Assembly: GCF_000442255.1 (NCBI RefSeq)
Contig: NZ_KE557275.1
Location: forward strand, 1-32,546
Source: Salipiger mucosus DSM 16094
Lineage (GTDB): Bacteria; Pseudomonadota; Alphaproteobacteria; Rhodobacterales; Rhodobacteraceae
Length of the DNA: 32,546 nucleotides
Direction of reading: 5' to 3'
Positions 31,895 through 32,546 of the stretch are shown here, piece after piece; position 1 is the stretch's first letter; each line of letters starts with the position of its first letter. The position numbers were made by a program, and so were the translations under genes. The notes beneath the pieces are model-generated. The model was given only the letters and a program-made list of their open reading frames with translations, was not told the origin of the DNA and did not search any database.

Positions 31895-32546
31895 TCATAG
31901 CGCGGCGCGCGGGCGGCGGCTGAAGGTCAGGTCCCGCAGGATGACCTGGTTCATCTCCGGCCCCTCGAAGATCAGGTCCAGCCACATGCGCTCGACCCGC
32001 TTCTCGTTGACGCGGGTATAGGCCAGGTCGAACTCCACGCGGATCTCCTCGTCGCCCAGCGGCAGCTCGCGCACCAGCTGCTCGGTGTTGGGCCCGTGCT
32101 TGATGTTGAGCCGCGCGAAGATCTCCAGCGGCTTCTCCATCTCGACGATCGTGTCCACCCGCACCAGGTGGTTGCGACGCAGCCCCTCCGTCGCCGCGTC
32201 CGGCAGGTCGACCGCCAGCGACAGGTAGGAGCCATCGAAGCGGAACACGTCCAGCCGCAGCCCGTAGGCCGCGAGGTCGGCGTTGCGCAGGTTGCGCAGC
32301 TGGCGCAGCGTGATCTCCGAGCGCGCGCAGTCGTGGAACAGCGTCGCCTCCCGCCCCAGCGCCGCCTTCTGCCCGACCGAGGCGATGCCCGGCACCGGCA
32401 GCGGCCCGCACCACAGCTCGGGGCGCCAGGCCCAGTCGGCCTCGGGCGGGCGGGGAAAGGCCTGGTTGCCCGCGACGGGCAGCGCCAGCCGCGCATCCGC
32501 CACCTGGATCAGCGTGTCGAGCCGCTGCCGCAGCCGCCGCGCGGCG
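31895..32546 (-). CDS. Hypothetical protein (possibly DUF6478), 5' end beyond the window
   Basis: The frame stays open to the right edge, so at least 216 residues are visible and the N-terminus is missing. The first residues seen include RRLRQRLDTLIQVADARLAL, which is not a start. Central segments are WAWRPELWCGPLPVPG, FHDCARSEITLRQLRNLR, YGLRLDVFRFDGSYLSLAVDLP and MWLDLIFEGPEMNQVILRDLTFSRRPRA. I believe this is a Rhodobacterales-restricted family annotated DUF6478, but no function is known. An internal GTG at 32503 can look like a start, but codons in frame continue upstream. The last bases overlap the next gene's possible alternative ATG. Confidence 0.7.
   Translation of the reverse strand, partial: AARRLRQRLDTLIQVADARLALPVAGNQAFPRPPEADWAWRPELWCGPLPVPGIASVGQKAALGREATLFHDCARSEITLRQLRNLRNADLAAYGLRLDVFRFDGSYLSLAVDLPDAATEGLRRNHLVRVDTIVEMEKPLEIFARLNIKHGPNTEQLVRELPLGDEEIRVEFDLAYTRVNEKRVERMWLDLIFEGPEMNQVILRDLTFSRRPRAAL

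Overview
The window is GC-rich, densely coding DNA from what looks like a marine-type alphaproteobacterium of the Rhodobacterales (Rhodobacter/roseobacter lineage). The best evidence is an rpoE-chrR pair whose ChrR keeps all the zinc and cupin ligands known from Rhodobacter sphaeroides. Membrane urate hydroxylase PuuD, a zinc-ribbon DinB, and several Rhodobacterales-type hypothetical proteins agree with this. No prophage, transposase, CRISPR array or tRNA is visible.

Left part (1-12170): the first about 330 bases carry no convincing gene. They look like the promoter/leader of an rRNA operon running left out of the window, with a boxA-like element at 5-15. Next, on the minus strand, a membrane-anchored FMN glutamate-synthase-like protein is followed by the periplasmic methionine sulfoxide reductase pair msrP-msrQ. 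On the plus strand are a secreted DUF302 protein, a secreted fasciclin protein and a methyltransferase. Then come heat-shock disaggregase clpB (minus, sigma-32-type promoter), a membrane-anchored acidic protein, a small unknown, pyrF, another small unknown, a NUDIX hydrolase and dinB.

Middle (12180-20805): this is the singlet-oxygen/photo-oxidative stress locus. rpoE-chrR reads right. A cluster of FAD oxidoreductase, DUF1365, DUF3833, SDR and DUF3775 genes reads left from the same intergenic region. The sigma-E-type motif TGATCC-N18-TATCAG precedes rpoE, and a near-copy, TGATCC-N18-TAATCC, precedes the distant fasciclin gene. rmuC and mutL (overlapping stop/start) follow, then a previously untracked 32-codon small gene next to a perfect TGGTATACCA palindrome.

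Right part (20818-32546): urate hydroxylase puuD; a rhodanese; then a polyamine uptake and catabolism locus with a class III aminotransferase, a GntR/FCD regulator, a PotFGHI-type ABC transporter and a PuuB-like FAD oxidase. Matching ATTTGATCAAAT-type palindromes lie inside the promoters on both sides of gntR, so this regulator probably controls both arms. A DMT exporter and two hypothetical proteins (one cut by the window edge) end the window. A 25-bp dispersed repeat occurs as an inverted pair after the rhodanese gene and as a single copy inside the transporter operon.
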